Source: Bacteroidales bacterium UBA4073 (GTDB lineage Bacteria > Bacteroidota > Bacteroidia > Bacteroidales > Tenuifilaceae). Taken from it: a DNA stretch of 13,729 bases. Positions 1 to 6,093 of this stretch are shown one piece after another. Where the stretch lies: assembly GCA_002383425.1 (NCBI GenBank), contig DFYV01000071.1:1-13729 (forward strand). The letters are read 5' to 3'. How positions within the stretch are numbered: the first letter of the stretch is position 1; each line of letters starts with the position of its first letter. Both the position numbers and the translations under genes were made by a program. The notes beneath the pieces were generated by a model. It saw nothing but the letters and a program-made list of their open reading frames with translations. It did no database searches and was not told where the DNA came from.

Positions 1-35
1 TTTTACTTTTGCCTTTTAACTTTTAACTTGATTTT
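1..35 (+). repeat. Heptad repeat fragment (TTTAACT family)
   Basis: Degenerate 7-bp units related to TTTAACT, two of them exact (17-23 and 24-30), run into the start of the inverted-repeat element at 36. The same unit family returns at 391-418, 1855-1868 and in related form near 3625-3645. The array is cut by the window edge, so its full length is unknown. Confidence 0.6.
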
Positions 36-61
36 GAACCCTTCGATTTCACTCAGGGCAA
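36..61 (+). repeat. 26-bp inverted repeat, left copy
   Basis: This 26-bp segment has the core CCCTTCGATTTCACTCAGGG. Its reverse complement occurs at 13678-13703 with 25 of 26 positions identical. Both copies are embedded in heptad repeats. The ends of the core (CCCT and AGGG) can pair, but the inner stem is poor. Similar short motifs beginning CCTTCGA and ending CTCAGG are, from general knowledge, dispersed in many environmental bacterial genomes, so this is probably a dispersed element rather than a boundary unique to this locus. Confidence 0.75.
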
Positions 62-63
62 AT

Positions 64-371
64 GGTTGATGGTTGATGGTTCATGGTTCAAGGTTCAAAG
101 TTCAAGGTTCACGATTCACGGTTGATGGTTGATGGTTGATGGTTGATGGTTGATGGTCCAAGGTTCGAGGTTCGAGGTTCGAGGTTCGAGGTTCGAGGTT
201 CAAGGTAGATGGTTCACGTTTCACGTTTCACGATTGATGGTTGATGGTTCAAGGTTCGAGGTTCGAGGTTCAAGGTTCAAGGTTCAAGGTTCAAGATTCA
301 CGTTTCACATTTAACTTTTCACGTTTAACTTTTCACGTTTAACTTTTCACGTTTCATGATTGACGTTTAAC
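64..371 (+). repeat. 44-unit heptanucleotide repeat array
   Basis: This stretch divides into exactly 44 consecutive 7-bp units with no phase slip. The main units are GGTTGAT (8), GGTTCAA (8) and GGTTCGA (7); later units are GTTTCAC, TTTTCAC and GTTTAAC. Position 3 of the unit is T in all 44. Neighbouring units are often identical or differ by one or two bases, so the sequence drifts along the array. At 316-350 TTTTCAC and GTTTAAC alternate to give a 14-bp higher-order period. Because 7 is not a multiple of 3 and stops occur in every frame, it is not coding. It resembles in style the short tandemly repeated heptanucleotides (STRRs) of filamentous cyanobacteria; no function is shown. Confidence 0.95.
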
Positions 372-455
372 TAACGATTCACGCATATCCTTTAACTTTT
401 AACTTTTAACTTTTAACTCGTTTAGTTCGTTATTCGGGAAAAAAGTTGATGGAAT
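372..455 (+). repeat. Heptad array tail and shared downstream motif
   Basis: After a 4-bp phase break at 372-375 one GATTCAC unit follows (376-382), then four exact TTTAACT units at 391-418. The next stretch (419-450: CGTT, GTTCGTT, an A-run, then AGTTGATGG) closely matches 1869-1901. In both places it sits just before the candidate promoter region of the next gene. Confidence 0.7.
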
Positions 456-475
456 ATGCAAATCATAAAATTACA

Positions 476-506
476 TTTTTGTATTTGCATAAATCTTGTA
501 TCTTTA
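476..506 (+). promoter_or_regulatory. Candidate Bacteroidota promoter of the ATPase gene
   Basis: TTTTTG at 476-481 is followed after 17 bp by TATCTTTA at 499-506, seven of eight positions of the Bacteroidota -7 consensus TAnnTTTG. A start site about 5-7 bp downstream (near 511-513) would give a leader of about 12-14 nt to the ATG at 525. It would also exclude the in-frame ATG at 456, which lies upstream of the promoter. Confidence 0.5.
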
Positions 507-524
507 CCCAAAAGTCTCAGAGTT

Positions 525-1706
525 ATGGTTCCAAGAATAATTACAGAGAAAATCAAGTTTCTTGCGGGTAAATATCCTATTATAACACTCACAGGCACAA
601 GGCAATGCGGAAAATCCACGCTGTTAAAATCAGCGTTTCCTGATTATCGTTATGTGAGTTTGGAGGATTTGGACTTGCGAATGATGGCTAAAGACGACCC
701 ACGCGGTTTTTTACAAAACTTTGCCAGTAAAACCATTATTGACGAGGCTCAGTATGTTCCTGAACTTTTTTCGTACATTCAAACAAAAGTCGATGCTGAA
801 AACAAAGCGGGGATGTATATTTTATCGGGATCGCATAATTTTTTGCTGTTGCAAAGCATTTCGCAAAGTTTGGCAGGACGGACGGCCGTGCTGAAACTCG
901 CCCCTTTTTCCGTTGCAGAACTTCGAAACGCCTCACTTTTGCCTGATACGCTCAACGATTTCCTTTTTACAGGCTGTTACCCGCGCATTTACGACAAACA
1001 AATTGCGCCCGCCGATTTTTACCCGCACTACATTCAAACTTATATCGACCGCGATATTCGCACAATTCGCGAAATCAGCAGTCTCTCACAGTTCTTACGT
1101 TTCCTCAAACTTTGCGCAGCGCGGACAGGGCAATTATTGAACATTACCTCGCTTGCAAACGAGGCCGAAATCAGCGTACCTACTGCCAATGCATGGCTCT
1201 CGCTTTTGGAGAGTTCTTATGTGGTTTTTTTGTTAAAACCATATCATCATAATTTCAATAAACGACTTGTCAAATCACCGAAACTCTATTTTTACGATAC
1301 TGGTTTGGCGGCGTCTTTGCTTGGTTTGGAAAATGCCGGACAACTTTCTACTCACTATTTGCGGGGCGAAATTTTTGAAACGATGGTAATTTCTGAAATT
1401 GTAAAACAGCATTTTTTCGCAGGGCTTGAACCGCAAATCTATTTTTGGCGCGACAGCAATAAAAACGAAGTTGATTTACTGATTGAAAGCGGAGGACAAT
1501 TGCAGGCAATCGAAATTAAATCTTCTGCCACAATGAAAAACGATTTTTTCGATACGCTGCTACTTTTTCAATCGTTAAGTGGAATAAGTAATGAAAATCT
1601 GTTTGTTGTTTATGCTGGCGAAAACGATTATACGACAAAAAATGGCAAGTTTATATCGTGGGAAAATCTATTTCAGATTAAAAGTAGCTATCCCCGTTCG
1701 GTTTAG
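525..1706 (+). CDS. AAA_14/DUF4143-family ATP-binding protein
   Basis: This is a cytoplasmic ATPase of the AAA_14 plus DUF4143 type, 393 aa from ATG 525. These proteins are common in accessory DNA and their cellular role is mostly unknown. Walker A is at residues 24-31 (GTRQCGKS), Walker B at 70-74 (TIIDE), and a sensor-like LSGS at 100-103. The C-terminal half has the DUF4143 pattern: DRDIR near 175-179, YFYDTGL near 255-261, then GEIFE (281-285), EVDLL (315-319) and EIK (330-332), resembling PD-(D/E)XK nuclease-fold acidic residues. An in-frame ATG at 456 would add 23 residues, but it lies upstream of the candidate promoter. The family usually begins close to the sequence M-x-PRII seen at 525. 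The stop codon lies inside the composite repeat starting at 1694, so the last four residues (RSV and the base before) appear to be encoded by repeat DNA. The gene stands alone, apart from the sugar operon. Confidence 0.85.
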   Translation: MVPRIITEKIKFLAGKYPIITLTGTRQCGKSTLLKSAFPDYRYVSLEDLDLRMMAKDDPRGFLQNFASKTIIDEAQYVPELFSYIQTKVDAENKAGMYILSGSHNFLLLQSISQSLAGRTAVLKLAPFSVAELRNASLLPDTLNDFLFTGCYPRIYDKQIAPADFYPHYIQTYIDRDIRTIREISSLSQFLRFLKLCAARTGQLLNITSLANEAEISVPTANAWLSLLESSYVVFLLKPYHHNFNKRLVKSPKLYFYDTGLAASLLGLENAGQLSTHYLRGEIFETMVISEIVKQHFFAGLEPQIYFWRDSNKNEVDLLIESGGQLQAIEIKSSATMKNDFFDTLLLFQSLSGISNENLFVVYAGENDYTTKNGKFISWENLFQIKSSYPRSV

Positions 1707-1844
1707 GCTCCGCCTAAGTCGGATGTATAAATGCAAGCTCCAGCCTGCAATGCGCAAAAAATAGTTGATGGTTGATGGTTGATGGTTGATAGCAATCGTT
1801 GTTCGTTGTTCGTTGTTCGGAAATGTAGTTGATAGTTGATGGTT
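1694..1844 (+). repeat. Composite dispersed repeat, copy 1
   Basis: Direct repeat of 3364-3512, roughly 90% identical by eye and nearly perfect over its last 85 bp. It holds a hairpin TTAGGC-TCC-GCCTAA (1703-1717), a second inverted repeat TGCAAG/CCTGCA with one mismatch (1732-1737 and 1744-1749), the string ATGCGCAAAAA, and then AGTTGAT/GGTTGAT and GTTGTTC heptads. No T-tract follows either hairpin, so it is not a standard terminator. It overlaps the 3' end of the ATPase gene, supplying its stop codon. Confidence 0.85.
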
Positions 1845-1901
1845 ACGTTTCACGTTTAACTTTTAACTCGTTTTGTTCGTTGTTTGGAAAAATGGTTGAT
1901 T
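1834..1901 (+). repeat. Heptad array following composite repeat 1
   Basis: The phase-kept units AGTTGAT, GGTTACG, TTTCACG and two TTTAACT (1834-1868) lead into a stretch at 1869-1901 similar to 419-450. The rest of this gene-free gap (1902-1951) shows only a weak -7-like box, TATATTGG at 1940-1947, with no good -33 partner. Confidence 0.75.
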
Positions 1902-1951
1902 TTTGATGGTTATATGTACATGCCTAAGTTTATCAGTCATATATTGGTATA

Positions 1952-2764
1952 ATGGAAATTATTGTATCAGCAAATATTGGGAATAAGTTTCTGCAAGGGT
2001 TGCAGGAGGTACTAAACGTGATTTATCGCATTAACCAAAGCGATGACAATGAAGATGTAATCATTTTTCAGGACAATGTTTTTGTAACTCCCTTATTTAT
2101 TTTACCGTTGTTAGTTTATGTGAATAGTTGCAAAAAAAGGATCATTTATCGATATGCTAATAAGTATTTGGATACGATTCGATTTGGGAGCGGCGGGCTA
2201 AAACCTGAAGAATTGGGATTAAAAGTATTTCATGATTTGATGGAAGATTATTCATTTAAAACATATATCCCCATTATTAATTTCCCGACCGAATTCAAAT
2301 TTACCAGCGAAAGGAACGAAATTCTATCGGCTATTGAGGGTTTAATATCACGACAGGTACAAGCTCAAACTAATATTATTGCAGGTTTAAAATACTTAAT
2401 TGAGGAAAGTGTTGATAATATCATTGAACATTCCGATTCCAAAAGAGGTTTTATATTCAGTCAGTCCTATCCAACCAAAAAATATTTAGATATCTGCATT
2501 GCTGATAACGGTATTTCTCTATTGGGAAGTTATTGCAAAATGAAGGAGAATGTATTTACAGATCATCTTTCGGCAATGAAAGCAGCAAATTCAGGTATTT
2601 CAACAAAAAACTTACCTGCTGCTGAAAACAGAGGCTATGGTATTAAAACCTCGAAAAAAATGCTCATAGATGGTTTGTCTGGGAATTTTGTGATGCTCTC
2701 GGGAAATGCTCTCTTTTTAAAATCTAAATTAGTGAGTCCACTCCGAAAACACCTAAAAGTATAA
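1952..2764 (+). CDS. GHKL (HATPase_c-like) ATP-binding protein, broken by an in-frame stop
   Basis: This is a soluble protein with a histidine-kinase/anti-sigma-type ATP-binding fold, 270 aa as written. The N-box is at residues 151-160 (E152, N156, E159-H160), the G1 box is DNGI at 185-188, and a G2-like NRGYGI lies at 226-231. Residues 1-85 have alternating hydrophobic strands (DVIIFQ, then a PLFILPLL stretch) that could be a STAS-like N-terminal domain; that part is inference. There is no phosphoacceptor His domain or membrane segment, so a sensor kinase is unlikely; a switch or anti-sigma-like ATPase fits better. The TAA at 2762-2764 cuts the protein before its last domain strands: the same frame remains open to 2959 and encodes the expected C-terminal motif. 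The gene is probably co-transcribed with the DUF4325 gene downstream. Whether the truncated product works is unknown. Confidence 0.75.
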   Translation: MEIIVSANIGNKFLQGLQEVLNVIYRINQSDDNEDVIIFQDNVFVTPLFILPLLVYVNSCKKRIIYRYANKYLDTIRFGSGGLKPEELGLKVFHDLMEDYSFKTYIPIINFPTEFKFTSERNEILSAIEGLISRQVQAQTNIIAGLKYLIEESVDNIIEHSDSKRGFIFSQSYPTKKYLDICIADNGISLLGSYCKMKENVFTDHLSAMKAANSGISTKNLPAAENRGYGIKTSKKMLIDGLSGNFVMLSGNALFLKSKLVSPLRKHLKV

Positions 2765-2959
2765 TCTTATCACAAATTTACCACTGATTTTCAGTCAATT
2801 GCAATCGGTAAAAGAGCAAAAAATTACTTTTCGGAGGGGATTCAATTAGTAGATCAATTTTTAGCTTTGCCCGACATTGCTACCTGGCAAGGTACCATTG
2901 TTGCTATGCGAATACCGTATGTAAATGAGAACTTTAATTATATTAATTTTGTGGAATAA
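2765..2959 (+). pseudogene. In-frame 3' remainder of the GHKL ATPase gene
   Basis: Immediately after the TAA at 2762-2764 the same frame is open for 64 codons and ends at TAA 2957-2959. The translation includes TWQGTIVAMRIP, which resembles the W-x-GT-hydrophobic-IP strand that closes the HATPase domain in this kind of protein. Read through, the protein would be 335 residues. The region therefore looks like the genuine C-terminus of the upstream gene, cut off by a nonsense codon. A sequencing error, a recent mutation or programmed readthrough would all give this picture. Confidence 0.8.
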
Positions 2960-2978
2960 CAATAATTTTTTAGTTTTG
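2949..2978 (+). promoter_or_regulatory. Candidate internal promoter before the DUF4325 gene
   Basis: TTG at 2949-2951, then 19 bp, then TAGTTTTG at 2971-2978, a full match to TAnnTTTG. The start codon at 2983 lies only 4 bp past the box, so a transcript from here would be leaderless or start at the ATG. The site overlaps the end of the broken ATPase frame. The motif is short and AT-rich, so chance occurrence is possible. Confidence 0.4.
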
Positions 2979-2982
2979 TAAT

Positions 2983-3348
2983 ATGAAAGTGAAAGTCATA
3001 GATATTGCTGAATCTGTCGGCCAGGATTTGAAATCGAGAATCGAAGTGAGGGTGTTTCATGATAAAATTTTAAATAAAACCAAGACACATGTGAGGATCG
3101 ATTTCAGGAATGTAAACTTTGCTACCCGAAGTTTTATGGATGAGTTCTACAATATGTTTATTGCCAATGCTGATGTAAATGTAGAGCTGATAAATCTTTC
3201 TCCTGAAATAAAAGCAATGCTTGACGCGGTTAAGTCCACTCAGCATAGACCCACCAAATCAGCTGTAAAGATTTCGTCTGATTCCGATATCAAATTCTCT
3301 TCCATTTCACAAGTCAATAAGTACCTTGAAGAATTGCCGTTCTCCTAA
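2983..3348 (+). CDS. STAS-like DUF4325 domain protein
   Basis: This is a small soluble protein of 121 aa matching the pattern of STAS-like DUF4325: a hydrophobic strand HVRIDFRNVNF (about residues 36-46), then ATRSFMDEFYNMF (47-59), then a second strand NVELINLSPEIKAMLD (67-82). STAS-type domains act as protein-binding switches, for example anti-sigma antagonists that are phosphorylated by GHKL ATPases. Its position 23 bp after the open frame of a GHKL ATPase supports a partner-switch or related regulatory pair. The target is not visible: no sigma factor lies in the window. The last 35 residues are Ser/Lys-rich. Composite repeat copy 2 begins 16 bp after the stop codon. The family call is fairly firm; the role is inference. 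Confidence 0.75.
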   Translation: MKVKVIDIAESVGQDLKSRIEVRVFHDKILNKTKTHVRIDFRNVNFATRSFMDEFYNMFIANADVNVELINLSPEIKAMLDAVKSTQHRPTKSAVKISSDSDIKFSSISQVNKYLEELPFS

Positions 3349-3363
3349 ATCATCATTTTTCCG

Positions 3364-3512
3364 CCGTTCGGCTTGGGCTCCGCTTAATTCGTTTAATAAA
3401 TGCAGGTCACAGCCTGCAATGCGCAAAAATAGTTGATGGTTGATGGTTGATGGTTGATAGCAATCGTTGTTCGTTGTTCGTTGCTCGGAAATGTAGTTGA
3501 TGGTTGATGGTT
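3364..3512 (+). repeat. Composite dispersed repeat, copy 2
   Basis: Direct repeat of 1694-1844. The first hairpin is TTGGGC-TCC-GCTTAA (3373-3387); the two stem differences from copy 1 turn A-T and G-C pairs into G-U pairs in a plus-strand RNA. The second inverted repeat is perfect here: TGCAGG at 3401-3406 and CCTGCA at 3413-3418. AGTTGAT, three GGTTGAT, AGCAATC and GTTGTTC units follow in the same order as in copy 1. Confidence 0.85.
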
Positions 3513-3653
3513 GACGGTTCAAGGTTGCTGGTTGTTCGTTGTTCGTTGCTCGTTGTTTGTAAAAAGGAATCTTTAATTTGTAATTTGTAATTTTGAATTT
3601 TGAATTTTGAATCTTGAACAATATCCTTTATCCTTTAACCTTTAACTTTTCTA
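3513..3653 (+). repeat. Mixed heptad arrays before the polysaccharide operon
   Basis: Several unit families follow each other. GGTTCAA and GGTTGCT lie at 3516-3529, GGTTGTT and CGTTGTT/CGTTGCT at 3530-3557, six units of AATTTGT/AATTTTG/AATCTTG at 3575-3616, and CCTTTAT/CCTTTAA at 3625-3645. All have a 7-bp period although the unit sequence changes completely. No coding capacity is apparent. Confidence 0.85.
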
Positions 3654-3686
3654 TCACCTCAAAAAAAATATCCAAAATCTTAAACA

Positions 3687-3720
3687 TTGAAAAAATTATG
3701 CATCATTTTTGATACTTTTA
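3687..3720 (+). promoter_or_regulatory. Possible promoter of the polysaccharide operon
   Basis: TTG at 3687-3689, 23 bp, then TACTTTTA at 3713-3720, seven of eight positions of TAnnTTTG. It would give a leader of roughly 75 nt before the ATG at 3802. No NusG/RfaH-like antiterminator gene of the Bacteroides UpxY type precedes this operon. The spacing is at the long end of what is usual, so this is weak. The rest of 3654-3801 shows nothing else I can support. Confidence 0.3.
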
Positions 3721-3801
3721 TTAAATTTTTGTTGTTGCAAAAGTGATGAGGCATTTACTGATTTATAGAATCTACCGTATCAATTATCAAAAACTCTAAT
3801 A

Positions 3802-4815
3802 ATGATTATTCCTGATATTACCGATGTATTAACTCTGATAGTACTGGTTTTTTTAACATCATTTTTGCTGGTGTACGTGGTAAGGAAATTAGCCATAAAA
3901 TTTGATGTGGTTGACAGGCCCGATAGCCGACGGGTTCATTCGGCTGTAACCCCCAGGGGCGGTGGATTAGCCATAATTCTTGTTTGGTATGTTTCGATCA
4001 CACTACTTTTTTTTGAAGGGTTTATCGATAAAAAGTTATACCAGGCATTAATGACTGGCTTTGTGCTGGCTGCTATAAGTTTAGTGGATGATATTTTGGG
4101 GGTTAAACCCATTTATCGCCTTATAGTTCAATTTGTGGTGGTTATAGCAGCATTTTACCTACTTGGTGGAATAAGAAAACCAGTAACTTTTGGCATTGAT
4201 GTACTTTCAACGCCAATTCTAACCTATCCTTTAGCCATAATTGGAATGGTGTGGTTTATAAATCTTTACAATTTTATGGATGGTGCCGATGGAATAGCAT
4301 CCATACAGGCCATTATTGTGGCGCTAACACTATTTTGGTTTACAGGTAGCTTAGAATTATTAGTTTTGGCTGCATCGGTTCTGGGATTTTTGTACTGGAA
4401 CTGGCCAAAAGCCAAAATATTCATGGGCGATGTGGGGAGTACTCAGCTGGGATTCATCCTGGTAATTTTAGGGTTGCATTACTACAATACTTTAGATTTT
4501 TCCATTTTCAACTGGATGATGCTTACTTCACCTTTCTGGTTTGATGCCACCCTTACACTTTACAGGCGTTGGCGAAACGGCGACAAGCTAACAGCTCATC
4601 ACAATAAATTTGTTTTCAAACGCTTTGTACTTGCCGGCTATTCACATGAACAGCTCGACGTTGCACTTATCCTCATTAATGCTTTTATAATTATACTGAT
4701 CTCACTGTTTCGTGAATGGGATTTCTTAAAAATACCTGTTTACGTGTTTACCCTACTATTTCTTTACATGCTTGTCAGGCTTGTCGATAGGATTTATCCC
4801 TTTACTAAGGATTAA
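3802..4815 (+). CDS. Polyprenyl-phosphate sugar-1-phosphate transferase (WecA/WbpL-like)
   Basis: This integral membrane enzyme of the MraY/WecA/WbpL family (PF00953, 337 aa) starts polysaccharide synthesis by moving an HexNAc-1-phosphate from its UDP-sugar to undecaprenyl phosphate. Visible family signatures are D38RPDSRRVH with PRGGG at 51-55, the Mg-binding pair D96-D97 in SLVDD, NFMDGADG at 157-164, MGDVGS at 208-213, and a histidine motif AHHNKF at 265-270 followed by GYSHEQ. About ten hydrophobic segments fill the rest. Length and motifs are complete, so it should be active. It is the first gene of the operon, and the next gene begins on the base after its stop. The sugar (GlcNAc, FucNAc or QuiNAc type) cannot be told from sequence; WbpL-like specificity is as likely as WecA. 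Confidence 0.9.
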   Translation: MIIPDITDVLTLIVLVFLTSFLLVYVVRKLAIKFDVVDRPDSRRVHSAVTPRGGGLAIILVWYVSITLLFFEGFIDKKLYQALMTGFVLAAISLVDDILGVKPIYRLIVQFVVVIAAFYLLGGIRKPVTFGIDVLSTPILTYPLAIIGMVWFINLYNFMDGADGIASIQAIIVALTLFWFTGSLELLVLAASVLGFLYWNWPKAKIFMGDVGSTQLGFILVILGLHYYNTLDFSIFNWMMLTSPFWFDATLTLYRRWRNGDKLTAHHNKFVFKRFVLAGYSHEQLDVALILINAFIIILISLFREWDFLKIPVYVFTLLFLYMLVRLVDRIYPFTKD

Positions 4816-6093
4816 ATGGTTAAAAGAATACTATCGTACATACAGCAAACCGAGGTTATCCAAAGCGCATCGGTGCTGGTAGGGGGAACGGTTGTTGCAC
4901 AAGCAATACCCATTGCCTTGCAGCCATTTCTACGACGCTATTTTGAACCCGCCGATTTTGGCTACTATTCAATATACATCAGTATTATTGGTATTCTAAT
5001 GGTGATATCCAGCCTTAGGTACGAGCAGGCCATCGTACTTCCAAAAGCCGATTCCGATTCAGTCAAACTGGTTAACATCTCGCTTTCAATAAGCTTGATT
5101 TTCAGTATTATTTTGGTTGCGATTGCACTTTTATTCCATACATCGATACTAAAAATTTTAAGCTTACCACAGGATAGGATATATATACTATTCTTAATTC
5201 CGCTGGGAACTTTCCTTTTTAGCATTTTTCAGGTTTACAACTACTGGTTAATTCGTAAAAAAAAGTTTAAATCGATATCGGTCAATAAATTTTCCCGACG
5301 AGCGGTCGAAGGTGTATCGCAATCGACTTTTGCAATAACGAAATACTCAGGAGGTCTGGTTTTAGGCGATGTTATAGGCCAATTGGTTAACGCTGTAGTT
5401 TCGTTTTACCAGTCGGTAAAATGTGGATACAGGCTGCAGTTTGTTAATCCTAAAGATGCAGGGCGTTTGCTGAGAGAGTATGCAGTTTTCCCAAAGGTTA
5501 ACCTATTACCTGCATTAATGAGCACAATTTGCTTTATGCTTCCGGTGGTTTTTATAAATAAGTACTACTCAGCTGAGGAGGCAGGTTACTTCGACCTTTC
5601 CAAGTTAATCCTTTCAGTTCCACTTGCTCTGGTTGCCAGTTCATTCTCAAGCGTAGTCCTCAATAAAACGGCTGATTGTTACCGCAACAAAAAGCCATTT
5701 ATAGGAGAGATAAAGCCTCTAATTTGGATTGTATTGGCAATGAGCCTGCTTGAGGTACTGATTATTGTTTTATGGTCCGAATCACTTTTTACAGTTATCT
5801 TTGGTGATAAATGGCTTGTGTCCGGTGAAATATCCAAACTATTGGTTTTTCCCTATGCCCTTAATTTTATTACCTCATCGTTTACTTCGCTTTTTGTTGC
5901 ACTAAATAAAATTACATGGCAAAGCGTATGGCAGGTGTTTTACTTTTTAATGATTTCAACACTGCCCTTTTTATCGGGTCTTAGCTTTGAAAATTTTATT
6001 TTTGCCTACACCACAATTGAAGTGGTTGCCAACAGTACGATGATTGTTTTGCTCATCCTATTAGTTAAAAATACCAATGAGGCAAGGGATTAA
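4816..6093 (+). CDS. Polysaccharide flippase (Wzx-like, MOP superfamily)
   Basis: A 425-aa inner-membrane protein with about twelve hydrophobic segments, resembling Wzx/RfbX flippases that move lipid-linked repeat units to the periplasmic side. Typical features are the amphipathic N-terminus followed by LVGGTVVAQAIPIA (21-34), the YFEPADFGYY loop (42-51), SLRYEQAIVLPK (66-77), and a basic loop LIRKKKFKSISVNKF near 145-160. The start ATG directly abuts the stop of the upstream gene, and the last 17 nt overlap the next gene, implying coupled translation. Wzx proteins diverge strongly, so the family call is firm but substrate specificity cannot be inferred. Its company of glycosyltransferases and a polymerase supports the Wzx/Wzy pathway. 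Confidence 0.88.
   Translation: MVKRILSYIQQTEVIQSASVLVGGTVVAQAIPIALQPFLRRYFEPADFGYYSIYISIIGILMVISSLRYEQAIVLPKADSDSVKLVNISLSISLIFSIILVAIALLFHTSILKILSLPQDRIYILFLIPLGTFLFSIFQVYNYWLIRKKKFKSISVNKFSRRAVEGVSQSTFAITKYSGGLVLGDVIGQLVNAVVSFYQSVKCGYRLQFVNPKDAGRLLREYAVFPKVNLLPALMSTICFMLPVVFINKYYSAEEAGYFDLSKLILSVPLALVASSFSSVVLNKTADCYRNKKPFIGEIKPLIWIVLAMSLLEVLIIVLWSESLFTVIFGDKWLVSGEISKLLVFPYALNFITSSFTSLFVALNKITWQSVWQVFYFLMISTLPFLSGLSFENFIFAYTTIEVVANSTMIVLLILLVKNTNEARD

Noticed and set aside
64..371. CRISPR array
   Set aside because: The period is 7 bp with no unique spacers, and no cas genes are present.
422..619. Small minus-strand ORF with hydrophobic stretch
   Set aside because: It is antisense to the start of the ATPase gene and its promoter region, with no family-like sequence.
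1703..1717. Intrinsic terminator of the ATPase gene
   Set aside because: The hairpin contains the stop codon, has a stem of only six pairs and lacks a T-tract.
1668..1853. Minus-strand ORF over composite repeat copy 1
   Set aside because: This is also a translation of repeats (HQPSTIN-type) and has no independent support.
1940..1947. TATATTGG as -7 box of the GHKL gene
   Set aside because: One mismatch, no TTG at the right distance, and only 4 bp to the ATG.
3307..3621. Minus-strand ORF over the repeat region
   Set aside because: The translation is made of repeated peptides generated by the heptad arrays, such as NNEQ and STIN strings, and is not a gene.
3700..3752. Imperfect inverted repeat TGCATCAT ... 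GTGATGAGGCA upstream of the operon
   Set aside because: The arms match only in pieces with a 6-bp insertion; it is too weak to call an operator or attenuator.
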